NCBI RefSeq assembly: GCF_015686695.1 | Contig: NZ_JADPMR010000001.1 | Span: 62,001-126,000 of the forward strand | Direction of reading: 5' to 3' | DNA: 64,000 nt | Origin: Vibrio nitrifigilis | Lineage (GTDB): Bacteria > Pseudomonadota > Gammaproteobacteria > Enterobacterales > Vibrionaceae | Made by a program: the position numbers and the translations under genes | The notes under the pieces: model-generated | The model's input: only the letters and a program-made list of their open reading frames with translations | Databases searched by the model: none | What the model was told of the DNA's origin: nothing | Shown here: positions 48,000-58,071 of the stretch, piece by piece | Position numbering within the stretch: position 1 is the first letter of the stretch | Layout of the letters: every line of letters begins with the position of its first letter

Positions 48000-49391
48000 A
48001 TGGAAACTAAACTAAGTGTTATTAGACTAACGCTAGTTGTCGCATTAGGAGGACTGCTGTTCGGCTACGATACAGCCGTTATCTCTGGGGCGACAGAAGC
48101 ACTACAAAATTACTTTCAGTTAACTTCAACTGAGCTAGGTTTTGCCGCATCCTCGGCTCTTATCGGTTGTGTCATCGGTGCATTAATTTCTGGTGATTCC
48201 AGTACGCGTTTTGGCCGTCGAGGAGCACTTTTTATTGCTGCTTTACTGTTCTTAATTTCTGCTATCGGATCTGCGATTCCACAAAACTATTGGACCTTTG
48301 TTGTCTATCGCATTATCGGAGGGATTGGTGTTGGGATCGCATCAATGGTATCCCCCATGTATATTGCCGAAGTAGCACCACCAGCCCGTCGAGGTGGTTT
48401 GGTCGCGTGTAACCAATTTGCAATAATTTTTGGCATGTTAGTGGTCTATTTTGTCAACTACGGCATCGCACTTATTGGCACTGAGCAATGGCTAAATCAT
48501 ACTGGCTGGCGTTACATGTTCGCCTCTGAAACCATCCCTGCGGGCCTGTTCCTTGTTCTGCTATTTTTTATTCCAGAAACACCTCGTTGGCTCGCAATGA
48601 AAGGCCGTGATGAACAAGCTCAAAAGCTATTGCAAGCGCTCAGTCCTGGTGAAAATGTTTCAAACCAATGGCATGAAATTCAAGCTTCTTTAAGTCACAA
48701 AGACAAACCGTCAATTGTAGCTGCAGGGATGCTAGGAGTACTCATCATTGGGATTATGTTGAGTGTTTTACAACAAGTTACCGGTATTAACGTCTTCTTG
48801 TATTATGCTCCTACTATCTTGAAAGGCTTTAGTTCTTCTTCAATAGATATAGCATTACTGCAAACTATTTTGGTTGGTGCGGTCAACCTGAGCTTTACCG
48901 CCGTGGCGATTTTTACCGTGGACAAATTTGGTCGCCGTCCTCTCATGATGATTGGTGCATTTTTAATGGCAATTAGTATGATAGCCATTGGTACTGCTGC
49001 ATATATGGATGCCATTGGTGGCTACCTTCTCGTGTTTGTGTTGCTCTATATTGCTGCTTTTGCTTTATCTCTTGGCCCTGTTGTTTGGGTACTTTTAGCA
49101 GAGATCTTTCCTAACAACATCCGTTCTAAAGCATTATCAATTGCTGTTTTTGCTCAATGGGCTGCAAACTTCTTGGTATCACAAACCTTCCCGATGATGA
49201 ATGACCATCAAAGCACTATTTATCAGACCTTTAATGGTGGTTTCCCATTCTGGCTTTATGGGATTTTTGGCTTATTTACAGTATTTTTTATTTATCGGTG
49301 GGTTCCCGAAACAAAAGGTCGTTCTTTAGAACAACTAGAGCAGCTCTGGCACAAAAAACAACACATTCATGGTGAAGCTGCCCTTCACTAA
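48000..49391 (+). CDS. xylE: MFS sugar/proton symporter, probable xylose transporter
   Basis: A 463-residue sugar porter with 12 predicted membrane segments. Family signatures are GGLLFGYDTAVISG near the N-terminus, RFGRRG in loop 2-3, PETPRWLAMKGR in the middle, DKFGRRP in loop 8-9 and PETKGRSLEQLEQLW at the end. XylE-like sequence and location beside xylA make D-xylose/H+ symport likely, although glucose or arabinose transport cannot be excluded. AACGAGGT lies upstream of the ATG. It is shorter than E. coli XylE (491 residues). Confidence 0.87.
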   Translation: METKLSVIRLTLVVALGGLLFGYDTAVISGATEALQNYFQLTSTELGFAASSALIGCVIGALISGDSSTRFGRRGALFIAALLFLISAIGSAIPQNYWTFVVYRIIGGIGVGIASMVSPMYIAEVAPPARRGGLVACNQFAIIFGMLVVYFVNYGIALIGTEQWLNHTGWRYMFASETIPAGLFLVLLFFIPETPRWLAMKGRDEQAQKLLQALSPGENVSNQWHEIQASLSHKDKPSIVAAGMLGVLIIGIMLSVLQQVTGINVFLYYAPTILKGFSSSSIDIALLQTILVGAVNLSFTAVAIFTVDKFGRRPLMMIGAFLMAISMIAIGTAAYMDAIGGYLLVFVLLYIAAFALSLGPVVWVLLAEIFPNNIRSKALSIAVFAQWAANFLVSQTFPMMNDHQSTIYQTFNGGFPFWLYGIFGLFTVFFIYRWVPETKGRSLEQLEQLWHKKQHIHGEAALH

Positions 49392-49410
49392 ATTACCTTT
49401 CGCTTCTTTG

Positions 49411-49435
49411 CAGCGATCTACACTCTAGATCGCTG
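49411..49435. terminator. Perfect inverted repeat between symporter and xylR genes
   Basis: CAGCGATCTA and TAGATCGCTG are exact 10-base arms with a CACTC loop, placed between two convergent genes. It lacks a T run, so it is a likely but atypical bidirectional terminator. Confidence 0.55.
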
Positions 49436-50608
49436 TCAGTTACGTTCAGTTCTATACTCTTTAGGCGTTTGATTAAACGCCTTTTTAAAAACCGAGTACA
49501 TATATTGTATTGATGGGTAGCCACACACCTCAGCCACATCGGCAATAGTTAGCTCACTACTTGCCAGCAAATAACTCGCTCTATTTAATTTGACTTGATG
49601 AATTTCATGATGAATTGAGTGACCTCTTTCTTGTTTAAAACGGGCCTCCAAATTGGTTCGAGAAATACCAATATGATCTAAAACTTGTTCAACCTTTATT
49701 CCCTTACAAGCATTTTGACGAATGTAATGCATAGCCTGAACTACATAAGGATCATCAACGCCTTGATAGTCGGAGCTTTGACGTTCATATACCCGAGTAG
49801 CAGGGATAAGAATACGAGGAAAAGATTTCCCAACCCATCGCTCTCCTTCAAGCATCTTTTGTAACAACTTTGCAGCTGAATACCCCATGGTTCTGGTCCC
49901 TTGACCAACAGAACTAAGGGAAACTCGAGTTAAATATCGAGTCACTTCTTCATTATCAATACCGATTACGGCAATTTTATCTGGCACAACAAGATTAAGT
50001 GCATCACAAGCTTGTAATAAATGGCGTGCTCTGGCATCCGTCACAGCGATAATACCGATTGGTGTTGGTAACTGCTGTAACCAATCAGATAATCTATTCA
50101 TGTCGAATTGCCATGTTTCAGAATTAGTTTCACTACCGCGAAAAATAGAATGGTAATACCCTTCTCTACTAACCAAATTAACGAAGGCTTTTTCTCTTTC
50201 ACATGCCCAACGCTCCCAAGAATCATGAGGTATTCCATAAAAAGCAAAACGTTGTAAACCTTTTTGCTTAAGGTGAACGAAAGCCGCCTCAATTAAAGAT
50301 GCATTATCCGTCGCAACATAAGGAACAGCAGGATAATCTTCTAAATTGTCATAGGAACCGCCAATTCCAACGACAGGAATATCAGATTGTGCAAGTAATG
50401 TTGCTATGTGAGGATTATCAAAATCGGCAATAACGCCATCTCCTTTCCAATTTTGGAACTGCTTTATATCAGTCGTAAAATCTTCTTGAATAAAAATATT
50501 CCAATGACACTGAGATGCTTGCAAATATTCACCAATGCCTTCTATGACCTGACGGTCATAAGCTTTATTGGCATTAAACAATAACGAGATCTGATAGTTC
50601 TTATTCAT
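49436..50608 (-). CDS. xylR: Xylose operon activator XylR
   Basis: About 390 residues. The N-terminal part is a LacI-like xylose-binding domain (ISLLFNANKAYDRQVIEGIGEYLQ), and the C-terminal 100 residues are an AraC-type DNA-binding domain with two helix-turn-helix motifs (VEQVLDHIGISRTNLEARFK, LTIADVAEVCGYPSIQYMYSVFKKAF). This closely follows E. coli XylR. I chose the ATG at 50608; upstream TTG (50614) and GTG (50623) codons are in frame, and AAGGGAG lies 14 bases before the ATG. Divergent from xylB. Confidence 0.94.
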   Translation of the reverse strand: MNKNYQISLLFNANKAYDRQVIEGIGEYLQASQCHWNIFIQEDFTTDIKQFQNWKGDGVIADFDNPHIATLLAQSDIPVVGIGGSYDNLEDYPAVPYVATDNASLIEAAFVHLKQKGLQRFAFYGIPHDSWERWACEREKAFVNLVSREGYYHSIFRGSETNSETWQFDMNRLSDWLQQLPTPIGIIAVTDARARHLLQACDALNLVVPDKIAVIGIDNEEVTRYLTRVSLSSVGQGTRTMGYSAAKLLQKMLEGERWVGKSFPRILIPATRVYERQSSDYQGVDDPYVVQAMHYIRQNACKGIKVEQVLDHIGISRTNLEARFKQERGHSIHHEIHQVKLNRASYLLASSELTIADVAEVCGYPSIQYMYSVFKKAFNQTPKEYRTERN

Positions 50609-50807
50609 GGCCAACTTTAGCACTCCCTTATTGAAACACAGGATTTTAACAACCGCTGTTCCCTATCAATGTGATCCTTAACTCAGTCGTTAAATCCGTT
50701 AATTTGGTTGCTAAAAAACGTAATTGAGGTCATGAATTTACGAGTTAAAATCGAAACAAAAGGATAAAAACTCATAACAAATTTAGTGAAACAAAAGGGG
50801 TACAACG

Positions 50808-52259
50808 ATGTATATCGGTATTGATTTAGGCACCTCAGGCGTTAAAAGTATTCTAATGACTGAAGAAGGAGAGGTAGTGCAGTCTGCTACGGTTTCTATG
50901 TCTGTCTCTCGTCCACAACCACTTTGGTCAGAACAAGATCCAAATCAATGGTGGAAAGCAACTTGCCAATCTATTCAAGAATTGGGACAAAAGCATTCGT
51001 TAACAAACGTAAAAGCTATTGGTTTGTCGGGACAAATGCATGGTGTGACATTACTTGATAGCCACAACAACATCCTACGGCCTGCAATTCTTTGGAACGA
51101 CGGTCGCTGCGCTAAAGAATGCCAATGGTTGGAAGAAGCCGTTCCCGATAGTAGAGAAATAACCGGCAACTTAATGATGTCTGGATTTAGTGCACCTAAA
51201 ATTAAGTGGGTACAAAATAGTGAACCGGAAGTATTTACCAAGATTGCTAAGGTTCTGCTACCTAAAGACTATTTACGCTTTCGATTAACCGGACAATATG
51301 CATCTGACATGTCTGATGCAGCAGGCACCATGTGGCTCGATATAGATCAAAGAGATTGGAGCGATAAGTTGCTAGCGGCGACCGGATTAAACCGCTCAAA
51401 TATGCCAAAGCTATATGAAGGTTCTGAGGTGACTGGCACTTTACTTCCTAACGTGGCCCAAGAGCTTGGATTGTCTAAAGTTCCCGTTATAGCTGGTGGT
51501 GGTGACAATGCTGCAGGAGCGATCGGAGTAGGTATTATTGAACCAGGACAAGCAATGATATCACTGGGTACTTCTGGGGTTTATTTCGCTGTCAGTAATG
51601 GTGTAGTGACCAACCCTGAAGCAGCACTGCACAGCTTTTGTCACGCACTTCCTAACACTTGGCACACAATGTCGGTGATTTTAAGTGCAGCTTCTTGTTT
51701 GAATTGGGTAGCTAATCTGATTAATTTCAATGATGTACCAAGTATGATGAAAGAACTTGAACAAAGAAACCCCACCACTGACATTGTATTTTTACCTTAC
51801 TTATCGGGGGAAAGAACGCCACACAATAATCCTGATGCAAAGGGCGTTTTTTTTGGAATGACTCATACCACTGACCGTTATCAATTAGCACAATCAGTAT
51901 TAGAAGGTGTCGGATTTGCACTTGCTGATGGCTTAGATGCGATGCATACCAAAGGCAAACATCCTAATGAGATATCTTTAATTGGTGGAGGTGCTCGAAG
52001 CCCATATTGGCGCCAGATGTTAGCAAATATCTTTAATCAAACTCTTGTTTACCGTCAAGGTGGTGATGTTGGCCCTGCCTTAGGTGCTGCACGTTTAGCC
52101 CAATTAGCACTCGCCACTCCGGGAACTAACACGAGAGATATTTGCCCTCAACCACCAGTATTGGCAGAACATCATCCAGATTTAGAACAACACCAAGGAT
52201 ATGCAGCAAAACGCCAGCTATATAAAGCCTTATACGACCAACTGAAATCCTTATTTTAA
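50808..52259 (+). CDS. xylB: Xylulokinase
   Basis: A 483-residue FGGY-family sugar kinase. It has the N-terminal phosphate motif IDLGTSGVKSILM, the xylulokinase block GLSGQMHGVTLLD (with the catalytic-site MHG), and FLPYLSGERTPHNNP. It phosphorylates D-xylulose to xylulose 5-phosphate for the pentose phosphate pathway. AAAAGGGG lies upstream of the ATG. Divergent from xylR. Confidence 0.96.
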   Translation: MYIGIDLGTSGVKSILMTEEGEVVQSATVSMSVSRPQPLWSEQDPNQWWKATCQSIQELGQKHSLTNVKAIGLSGQMHGVTLLDSHNNILRPAILWNDGRCAKECQWLEEAVPDSREITGNLMMSGFSAPKIKWVQNSEPEVFTKIAKVLLPKDYLRFRLTGQYASDMSDAAGTMWLDIDQRDWSDKLLAATGLNRSNMPKLYEGSEVTGTLLPNVAQELGLSKVPVIAGGGDNAAGAIGVGIIEPGQAMISLGTSGVYFAVSNGVVTNPEAALHSFCHALPNTWHTMSVILSAASCLNWVANLINFNDVPSMMKELEQRNPTTDIVFLPYLSGERTPHNNPDAKGVFFGMTHTTDRYQLAQSVLEGVGFALADGLDAMHTKGKHPNEISLIGGGARSPYWRQMLANIFNQTLVYRQGGDVGPALGAARLAQLALATPGTNTRDICPQPPVLAEHHPDLEQHQGYAAKRQLYKALYDQLKSLF

Positions 52260-52270
52260 TCACAACATCA

Positions 52271-52302
52271 ACAAAGGCCTAGCTCATAGAGCTGGCCTTT
52301 GT
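52271..52302. terminator. Bidirectional terminator, xylB and LysR gene
   Basis: ACAAAGGCC and GGCCTTTGT are exact complements, with AGC/GCT extending the stem around a short loop. The left arm touches the stop of the convergent LysR gene. Confidence 0.75.
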
Positions 52303-53187
52303 ATTAGCTACAGTCAAAGCCATATCAACCGCCTGATTGATCAACGTATTATTACGTATACTTTCGCTTGAGTTTAAATAGGTCACGGTAAAATTCAGCG
52401 GGTTGGGCTGCCAATCGGCATTAATGACAGCCAGTTGTCCGTTATCTAATTGCTGCTGAACCACTTCCTTAGGTAAGGAAGCAATCCCTACCCCATTTTC
52501 AACCAACTTCAAACTTGCGGATAAAGAAGCGGAAGAATAAAAGCGAATATTGTGAATATTATTCAGCTTAAAATAATGAGCAATTTCATGGTATGGCGAT
52601 GTATTTCGTCCGTAAGTGATAATTGGCCAACTCACAAAATTACTTACTTTATGTTCTATTTGTTCGGCAATATCAGGACGAGCAACCCAAAACAGTTCAT
52701 AACTACTGAGCGGTTTATTGACCGCAGATGGCTCATTAACCGGCCCCATCATCATCGCAATATCCAAGTTGCGGGCTAATAAATCTTTGGTTAGGTTAAC
52801 GGTGGCATCAACTGACAGTTCCACTTCAACTTGAGGTAACAGTTGATGGAACTGTTCCAAAAAATGCGGAATCCAAGTATGAACTAAGGTTTCAGACACT
52901 CCTATTTTCAATAAGCCGGAGAGTTCTATCTCTCGATTCGCTTTTTGTAATAAATTCTGACTGCCCGATACGATACTCTCTGCCAATGGCAATAATTCTC
53001 GACCTTTCGCCGTTAAAGAGACCTTGCCACCATCGCGGTGAAATAACACGGTATTCAATGAATTCTCTAAATTGACAATCCGGGTCGAAATAGCAGGTTG
53101 AGTGGTACATAGCTGTTCAGCTGTTTGGCGAAAACTCCCCAAATTAGCAATACAAACAAACGTTTCCAACTGTTTAAGGTTTAGCAT
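52279..53187 (-). CDS. LysR-family regulator
   Basis: A 302-residue LysR-type regulator. The helix-turn-helix is LGSFRQTAEQLCTTQPAISTRIVNLENSL; the C-terminal half is a periplasmic-binding-like effector domain. It is divergent from the ycsI-pxpABC-ycsG operon and so is the probable regulator of 5-oxoproline metabolism. The effector is unknown. Confidence 0.88.
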   Translation of the reverse strand: MLNLKQLETFVCIANLGSFRQTAEQLCTTQPAISTRIVNLENSLNTVLFHRDGGKVSLTAKGRELLPLAESIVSGSQNLLQKANREIELSGLLKIGVSETLVHTWIPHFLEQFHQLLPQVEVELSVDATVNLTKDLLARNLDIAMMMGPVNEPSAVNKPLSSYELFWVARPDIAEQIEHKVSNFVSWPIITYGRNTSPYHEIAHYFKLNNIHNIRFYSSASLSASLKLVENGVGIASLPKEVVQQQLDNGQLAVINADWQPNPLNFTVTYLNSSESIRNNTLINQAVDMALTVANTKASSMS

Positions 53188-53343
53188 TTAATCTCCCTAT
53201 TCATGCCAAGACCAATGTGATAAATCGTTATTCAGACACTTCATAAAAAATATTTATCAGAATAACTAAATATTCATTAATAGACATTATCACCATAACC
53301 GTTATTTTGTATATAACGAATAAATAAACCAAGGACTGGTTAT

Positions 53344-54144
53344 ATGACGATGACAAATGGACTAGCTTCACTTTCTCCCGCCGACGTGCGTGCCTTCATT
53401 CGAACCAATGAACATAAAGGTTCTACCAGTGGATTAGCTAAAGGCTATTTACAAGCTAACTTACTGATTCTTCCTGCTGATTGGGCCACTGATTTTCTAC
53501 TGTTTTGTCAAAAAAACCCGGTCGCTTGTCCACTGATTGGGGTGTCTGAACCTGGTAATCCTTACATTCCAGAGCTTGGCTATGATATCGATGTTAGCCG
53601 CGATGTACCGGAATACCATGTGTTCCATGATGGTGAATTTTCCGAAGCAGTAAACGATCTCGGCCAGCACTGGCGTGATGATTTAGTGATTTTTGCTTTA
53701 GGCTGCTCATTCTCATTTGAAGATGCCCTGATGCAAGCAGGATTGAAAGTTCGTAACATCGAACAGAAGACCAATGTCTCTATGTATGACACCAATATTG
53801 CATGCTTACCTGCAGGGAAATTCTCGGGCAACATGGTGGTCTCAATGCGACCATTTACGCCTAAAGATGCCATTCGAGCGATTCAAGTCACTAGTCGTTT
53901 TCCGAAAGCGCATGGAGCCCCTGTTCACTTTGGCTCTCCTGAAACCATTGGCATTAAAGATATTACGCAACCTAATTATGGTGAAGCTGTCGATATTTAT
54001 GATGGCGAAGTGCCAGTATTTTGGGCTTGCGGCGTGACACCACAAAACGTGGTACGCCACAGTAAGCCACCCTTTTGTATCACTCACTCACCAGGCAAGA
54101 TGTTAATCACTGATCTATTGAATAATGCACACGCAGTGCTTTAA
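53344..54144 (+). CDS. YcsI/DUF1445 family putative hydro-lyase
   Basis: A 266-residue protein of the YcsI/D-glutamate cyclase-like family. Typical blocks are PADVRAFIRTNEH near the start, FALGCSFSFEDALMQAG, and FWACGVTPQNV near the end. A mammalian relative is D-glutamate cyclase, which interconverts D-glutamate and 5-oxo-D-proline. The operon with pxpABC supports a role in 5-oxoproline or D-glutamate metabolism. It is the first gene of the operon. Confidence 0.85.
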   Translation: MTMTNGLASLSPADVRAFIRTNEHKGSTSGLAKGYLQANLLILPADWATDFLLFCQKNPVACPLIGVSEPGNPYIPELGYDIDVSRDVPEYHVFHDGEFSEAVNDLGQHWRDDLVIFALGCSFSFEDALMQAGLKVRNIEQKTNVSMYDTNIACLPAGKFSGNMVVSMRPFTPKDAIRAIQVTSRFPKAHGAPVHFGSPETIGIKDITQPNYGEAVDIYDGEVPVFWACGVTPQNVVRHSKPPFCITHSPGKMLITDLLNNAHAVL

Positions 54145-54181
54145 CCTGATAACAACATCTGAAGCAATACAGGAGACAAGG

Positions 54182-54931
54182 ATGAAGATCAATTGCGATA
54201 TGGGTGAGAGTTTCGGTAACTGGAAAATAGGACATGACAGTGAGGTCATGCCATATATCGATATGGCTAATATCGCTTGTGGTATGCATGCTTCTGACCC
54301 AACAGTAATGCTAAATACTGTCCGTTTAGCCAAACAACACGGTGTCACTATTGGCGCTCACCCCGGCTATGCTGATTTGCAAGGCTTTGGCCGCCGAAAT
54401 ATGGCATTGAGCAGTGACGAACTCACTGCCCTATTTATCTATCAAATTGGGGCATTAAAACTCATTTGTGCCAGTGAAGGCGTTCCACTGAGTTATGTAA
54501 AACCTCACGGCGCGCTTTATAACACCATGATGAAAGATGACGAACTATTTGAGACGCTATTAAAAACGATGAAATCAGCCGCGCCAGAATTATCACTCGT
54601 TGTCATGGCTGTACCTAATCACCAACAGTATCAAGCAACTGCTGAAAAATATGGGATTACCTTGTGGTTTGAAGCGTTTGTAGACCGCGCATACGGTGAA
54701 GATGGACGCCTTGTTCCTCGCTCCGTTCCCGGCTCGGCATACGCCGATCTAGACACCATCGGAGCACAAGCACAATCTCTGATTGAACACCAACAAGTGA
54801 CCACACTCTCTGGTACCGTTATTCCAGTTCGAGCAGATACGCTATGTATTCACGGTGATGGCCCACAAGCACTCCCAACGGCGAAATTATTGGATAGCTT
54901 GATTCATCAGGGACAAGCCGTATGCAAATAA
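54182..54931 (+). CDS. pxpA: 5-oxoprolinase subunit A
   Basis: A 249-residue LamB/YcsF-family protein beginning MKINCDMGESFG, the classic N-terminus of PxpA. Further markers are ANIACGMHASDP, GAHPGYADLQGFGRR and YVKPHGALYN. With PxpB and PxpC it hydrolyses 5-oxoproline to glutamate with ATP. I chose the ATG at 54182 for the family match and AGGAGA upstream; an in-frame ATG at 54125 overlaps the previous gene. Its stop overlaps the pxpB start. Confidence 0.94.
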   Translation: MKINCDMGESFGNWKIGHDSEVMPYIDMANIACGMHASDPTVMLNTVRLAKQHGVTIGAHPGYADLQGFGRRNMALSSDELTALFIYQIGALKLICASEGVPLSYVKPHGALYNTMMKDDELFETLLKTMKSAAPELSLVVMAVPNHQQYQATAEKYGITLWFEAFVDRAYGEDGRLVPRSVPGSAYADLDTIGAQAQSLIEHQQVTTLSGTVIPVRADTLCIHGDGPQALPTAKLLDSLIHQGQAVCK

Positions 54932-55674
54932 ACGCCGTTAATGAAAATTCAGTCATTCTCTATTTTGGTGACGTCATTAGCGCTGAAGTTGCCGATGCTA
55001 TCGGTGCGGCTGTACCTTTAATTCGTGCTGCATTAAATGAACACTTGGTCGATATTGTTCCATCTTACACATCGATCCTCGTGACATTTGATTTAATGGC
55101 GATGGATTGCACTGAATGCATTGCCAAGCTGACTCCTGTATTAGCCAATATAACTTCTGCGCAAAGTGATAAAGAACCGTCACGTTTGATTGAAATTCCG
55201 GTGTATTACGGAAAAGAAGTAGCACTTGATGCGGATGACGTCTGTGAACATACTGGATTGAATTTTGAAGAAGTGGTACGTCTGCACACCAGTGAGGCAT
55301 ACCGAGTCTATGCAATTGGTTTTACTCCGGGCTTTGCTTACCTCGGTAATACGCCCGCTGAGTTAGAAATTGCCAGGAAGAAAACACCGCGTTTATCGAT
55401 TCCTAAAGGCAGTGTTGCCCTTGCCGATCGACAAACTGCAATTTATCCAAAAGTCTCGCCGGGTGGATGGCAAGTAATTGGTAAAACGCCAATGGAACTG
55501 ATTGATTATCAGCGCGCTAATCTGTCTTTGTTTGAGATGGGTGCAAAAGTGATATTTACAGCCATCACTCGAGAAGAGTTTATTGAGCTAGGAGGCTCAC
55601 TCGACTCGGAGTTAAACCATCGCCACGAGGGCAATTCGGCAAAAAAGCCTCAGCGTGATAAGGAGATCGCCTGA
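54922..55674 (+). CDS. pxpB: 5-oxoprolinase subunit B
   Basis: A 250-residue KipI/PxpB protein with the signature FTPGFAYLGNTP, followed by PRLSIPKGSVALADRQTAIYP and PGGWQVIGKTP. It works with PxpC. The ATG overlaps the end of pxpA by ten bases, and its stop shares a base with the pxpC start, so translation is coupled. The last 20 residues are polar and outside the domain. Confidence 0.94.
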   Translation: MQINAVNENSVILYFGDVISAEVADAIGAAVPLIRAALNEHLVDIVPSYTSILVTFDLMAMDCTECIAKLTPVLANITSAQSDKEPSRLIEIPVYYGKEVALDADDVCEHTGLNFEEVVRLHTSEAYRVYAIGFTPGFAYLGNTPAELEIARKKTPRLSIPKGSVALADRQTAIYPKVSPGGWQVIGKTPMELIDYQRANLSLFEMGAKVIFTAITREEFIELGGSLDSELNHRHEGNSAKKPQRDKEIA

Positions 55675-56624
55675 TGTTACGTATTCTTTCCCCCGGCCCT
55701 TTGAGTCTGCTACAAGATTTAGGCCGTCAGGGTCATCAACATATTGGTGTTAGCCCTGGCGGACCAATGGATGAGCACGCATTCTTATGGGCAAACCGTC
55801 TATTAGACAACACGTTAAATGATGCGCAAATCGAAATCACCATGGGACAATTTCGTGCAGAGTTTACCGCAGAGATCACCTTTGCTCTGACTGGCGCAGA
55901 TATGGGCGCAAAACTCAACGATAAACCCATAGTGCCTTGGCAGAGCTATCACGCCCAGCCCGGAGATACCATTGCTCTTCGAGGCGCACGTTACGGTACA
56001 CGTTGCTATCTTGCCGTTAAAGGCGGATTTACATCAGATCCTATTTTGCATAGCCGCACCACGGTGGTTCGCGATCAACTTGGTGGATTAGATCAGCATG
56101 GCAGTGCTTTAAAGGCTGGCGATGAAGTGCCATACATCACTCAGCAAGATGACGCTCCACTACGCCACGTACCAAGCCAGTTTGTCCCTGAATATGGACC
56201 CAATATTGAATTAGAGGTTATTCCAAGTTATCAGTTCGATCGCTTTGCTCCAGAACAACGTGAGCGATTCTTTAATCATGACTATACCGTGACAACCAAC
56301 TGCGATCGTATGGGATATCGTTTATCTGGCGAGTCCATTCAATGCCAAGAACAGAAACTAATATCAGAAGGTATTGCACTCGGCGCGATTCAAATTCCAG
56401 CGGATGGGCAACCCATTGTTTTGATGCGCGATAGACAAACCATTGGCGGGTATCCAAAAATGGGCTGCGTCTGCGCCAAAGATTTAAGTAAACTCGCCCA
56501 AAGCCAACCCGGTACTACCGTGCGCTTTGTGGAAAAGAGCTTAGAGCAAGCGACTCAAGAACGCCGTTTGGAACTGCAGTTCTTCAATCATTATGTGAGT
56601 CGAAACCAACGCACAACGGTTTAA
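55674..56624 (+). CDS. pxpC: 5-oxoprolinase subunit C
   Basis: A 316-residue KipA/PxpC (urea amidolyase-like, biotin-independent) protein. Visible markers are SLLQDLGRQGHQHIGVSPGGPMDEHAF at the start and MRDRQTIGGYPKMGCV towards the end. It completes PxpABC. The start overlaps pxpB by one base. Confidence 0.94.
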   Translation: MLRILSPGPLSLLQDLGRQGHQHIGVSPGGPMDEHAFLWANRLLDNTLNDAQIEITMGQFRAEFTAEITFALTGADMGAKLNDKPIVPWQSYHAQPGDTIALRGARYGTRCYLAVKGGFTSDPILHSRTTVVRDQLGGLDQHGSALKAGDEVPYITQQDDAPLRHVPSQFVPEYGPNIELEVIPSYQFDRFAPEQRERFFNHDYTVTTNCDRMGYRLSGESIQCQEQKLISEGIALGAIQIPADGQPIVLMRDRQTIGGYPKMGCVCAKDLSKLAQSQPGTTVRFVEKSLEQATQERRLELQFFNHYVSRNQRTTV

Positions 56625-56772
56625 AGACGTGCACACCTTTCTCTTTATTTAGAAGTGAAAGAGATGGATTTTGTCGTTCAATGATTCAGAGTTTGAAACG
56701 ATTTCACTCTGAAAAGAACCCCAAGAGCCCTTGTCACAGGATCGTGACAAGCACAATACAGGAGTTGATACT

Positions 56773-58008
56773 ATGTCCTCAGAAAGAGTCATTACGCAAA
56801 CGAGCGTCGGTTCTCAAACCAAGAGTAAATCTGGTTTTGATTGGTCGCTTATCATGGGTGCCGCGTTCCTTATGGCCACATCGGCAGTAGGTCCCGGATT
56901 TTTAACACAAACCACTGTTTTTACTCAAACACTTGGCGCCAGCTTCGCCTTTGTTATTCTTATTTCCATCTTGCTTGATATCGGTGCTCAGCTCAACATA
57001 TGGCGTGTTATTGTCGTCTCTAAAAAACGAGCCCAAGATATTGCCAATGATCTATTACCCGGCCTTGGTATTGCTATTGCCGCAGCCGTTGCATTGGGTG
57101 GTCTAGCATTTAACATCGGTAATATTGCCGGGGCTGGCCTTGGCGTTAATGTTCTCTTTCCAGGTATCAGCCCTATTGGTGGCGCAGCATTGAGTGCGGT
57201 CATTGCAGTTGCGATTTTCCTACTCAAAGATGCCACTAAGGTCATGGACCGTTTTACCATTATTCTGGGCGGTGCTCTGATTTTGATGACCTTATACGTG
57301 CTGTTTTCAACCAACCCTCCCGTTGCTGAAGCCGCATATCGCGCGGTAGCGCCAGCGCATTTAGATGTGATTTCGATTGTCACCTTAGTCGGAGGCACCG
57401 TCGGTGGCTACATTACGTTTGCGGGTGCGCACCGCCTAGTGGATGCTGGTGTGGTGGGCAAAGAGTCTCTTCCACAGGTGACTCGCGGGTCTTTATCTGC
57501 CATTAGTGTGGCATCGATTGTTCGTATTATTCTATTTTTGGCAGCATTAGGTGTCGTGAGTCAAGGTGTGACACTGGATCCAAGCAATCCCCCTGCTTCA
57601 ATGTTCCAACACGCCGCAGGCGATATTGGTTACAAACTGTTTGGTTTAGTGCTTTGGGCTGCGGCCATCACATCCGTGATCGGCGCTGCGTATACTTCAG
57701 TATCATTCCTAAGAACACTCCATCCATTCATTGAACGTCATAGCCGCGGATTCATTATTGGCTTTATTGTTATTTCCACCTTTATCTTCTGCTCAATTGG
57801 TAAGCCAATTACGTTATTGGTATTGGTAGGCGCGATTAACGGCTTCATTCTTCCAGTGACACTGGGCACTATGCTGGTAGCTGCACATAAAAAACGCATT
57901 GTCGGTGACTATCAACACCCTGTATGGCTATCTGCTATCGGTTGGATCATCTCGATTATGATGGCACTAATGAGCCTGTACAGTATCTATAAAATGGTCT
58001 TGGCATAA
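56773..58008 (+). CDS. NRAMP-related transporter (YcsG-like)
   Basis: A 411-residue membrane protein with about 11 hydrophobic segments and NRAMP-family character (GAAFLMATSAVGPGFLTQTT in the first segment). This region replaces the strict metal-binding DPGN motif with GPGF, so it may carry a non-metal substrate. Bacillus subtilis ycsG lies in an equivalent ycsF-ycsI-kip operon. I start it at the ATG at 56773, with CAGGAG upstream; an in-frame ATG at 56731 is 14 codons earlier. Import of 5-oxoproline or a related compound is an inference from the operon. Confidence 0.85.
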   Translation: MSSERVITQTSVGSQTKSKSGFDWSLIMGAAFLMATSAVGPGFLTQTTVFTQTLGASFAFVILISILLDIGAQLNIWRVIVVSKKRAQDIANDLLPGLGIAIAAAVALGGLAFNIGNIAGAGLGVNVLFPGISPIGGAALSAVIAVAIFLLKDATKVMDRFTIILGGALILMTLYVLFSTNPPVAEAAYRAVAPAHLDVISIVTLVGGTVGGYITFAGAHRLVDAGVVGKESLPQVTRGSLSAISVASIVRIILFLAALGVVSQGVTLDPSNPPASMFQHAAGDIGYKLFGLVLWAAAITSVIGAAYTSVSFLRTLHPFIERHSRGFIIGFIVISTFIFCSIGKPITLLVLVGAINGFILPVTLGTMLVAAHKKRIVGDYQHPVWLSAIGWIISIMMALMSLYSIYKMVLA

Positions 58009-58030
58009 TCCTGTTATTCATTAAGTGACA

Positions 58031-58055
58031 AGGGCTTCCAGAGAAGCCCTTTTTA
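58031..58055 (+). terminator. Terminator after the NRAMP-like gene
   Basis: AGGGCTTC and GAAGCCCT are exact complements around CAGA and are followed by TTTTT, 22 bases after the stop. It marks the left border of the type III effector locus. Confidence 0.85.
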
Positions 58056-58071
58056 TTATCCAATCGTATAT

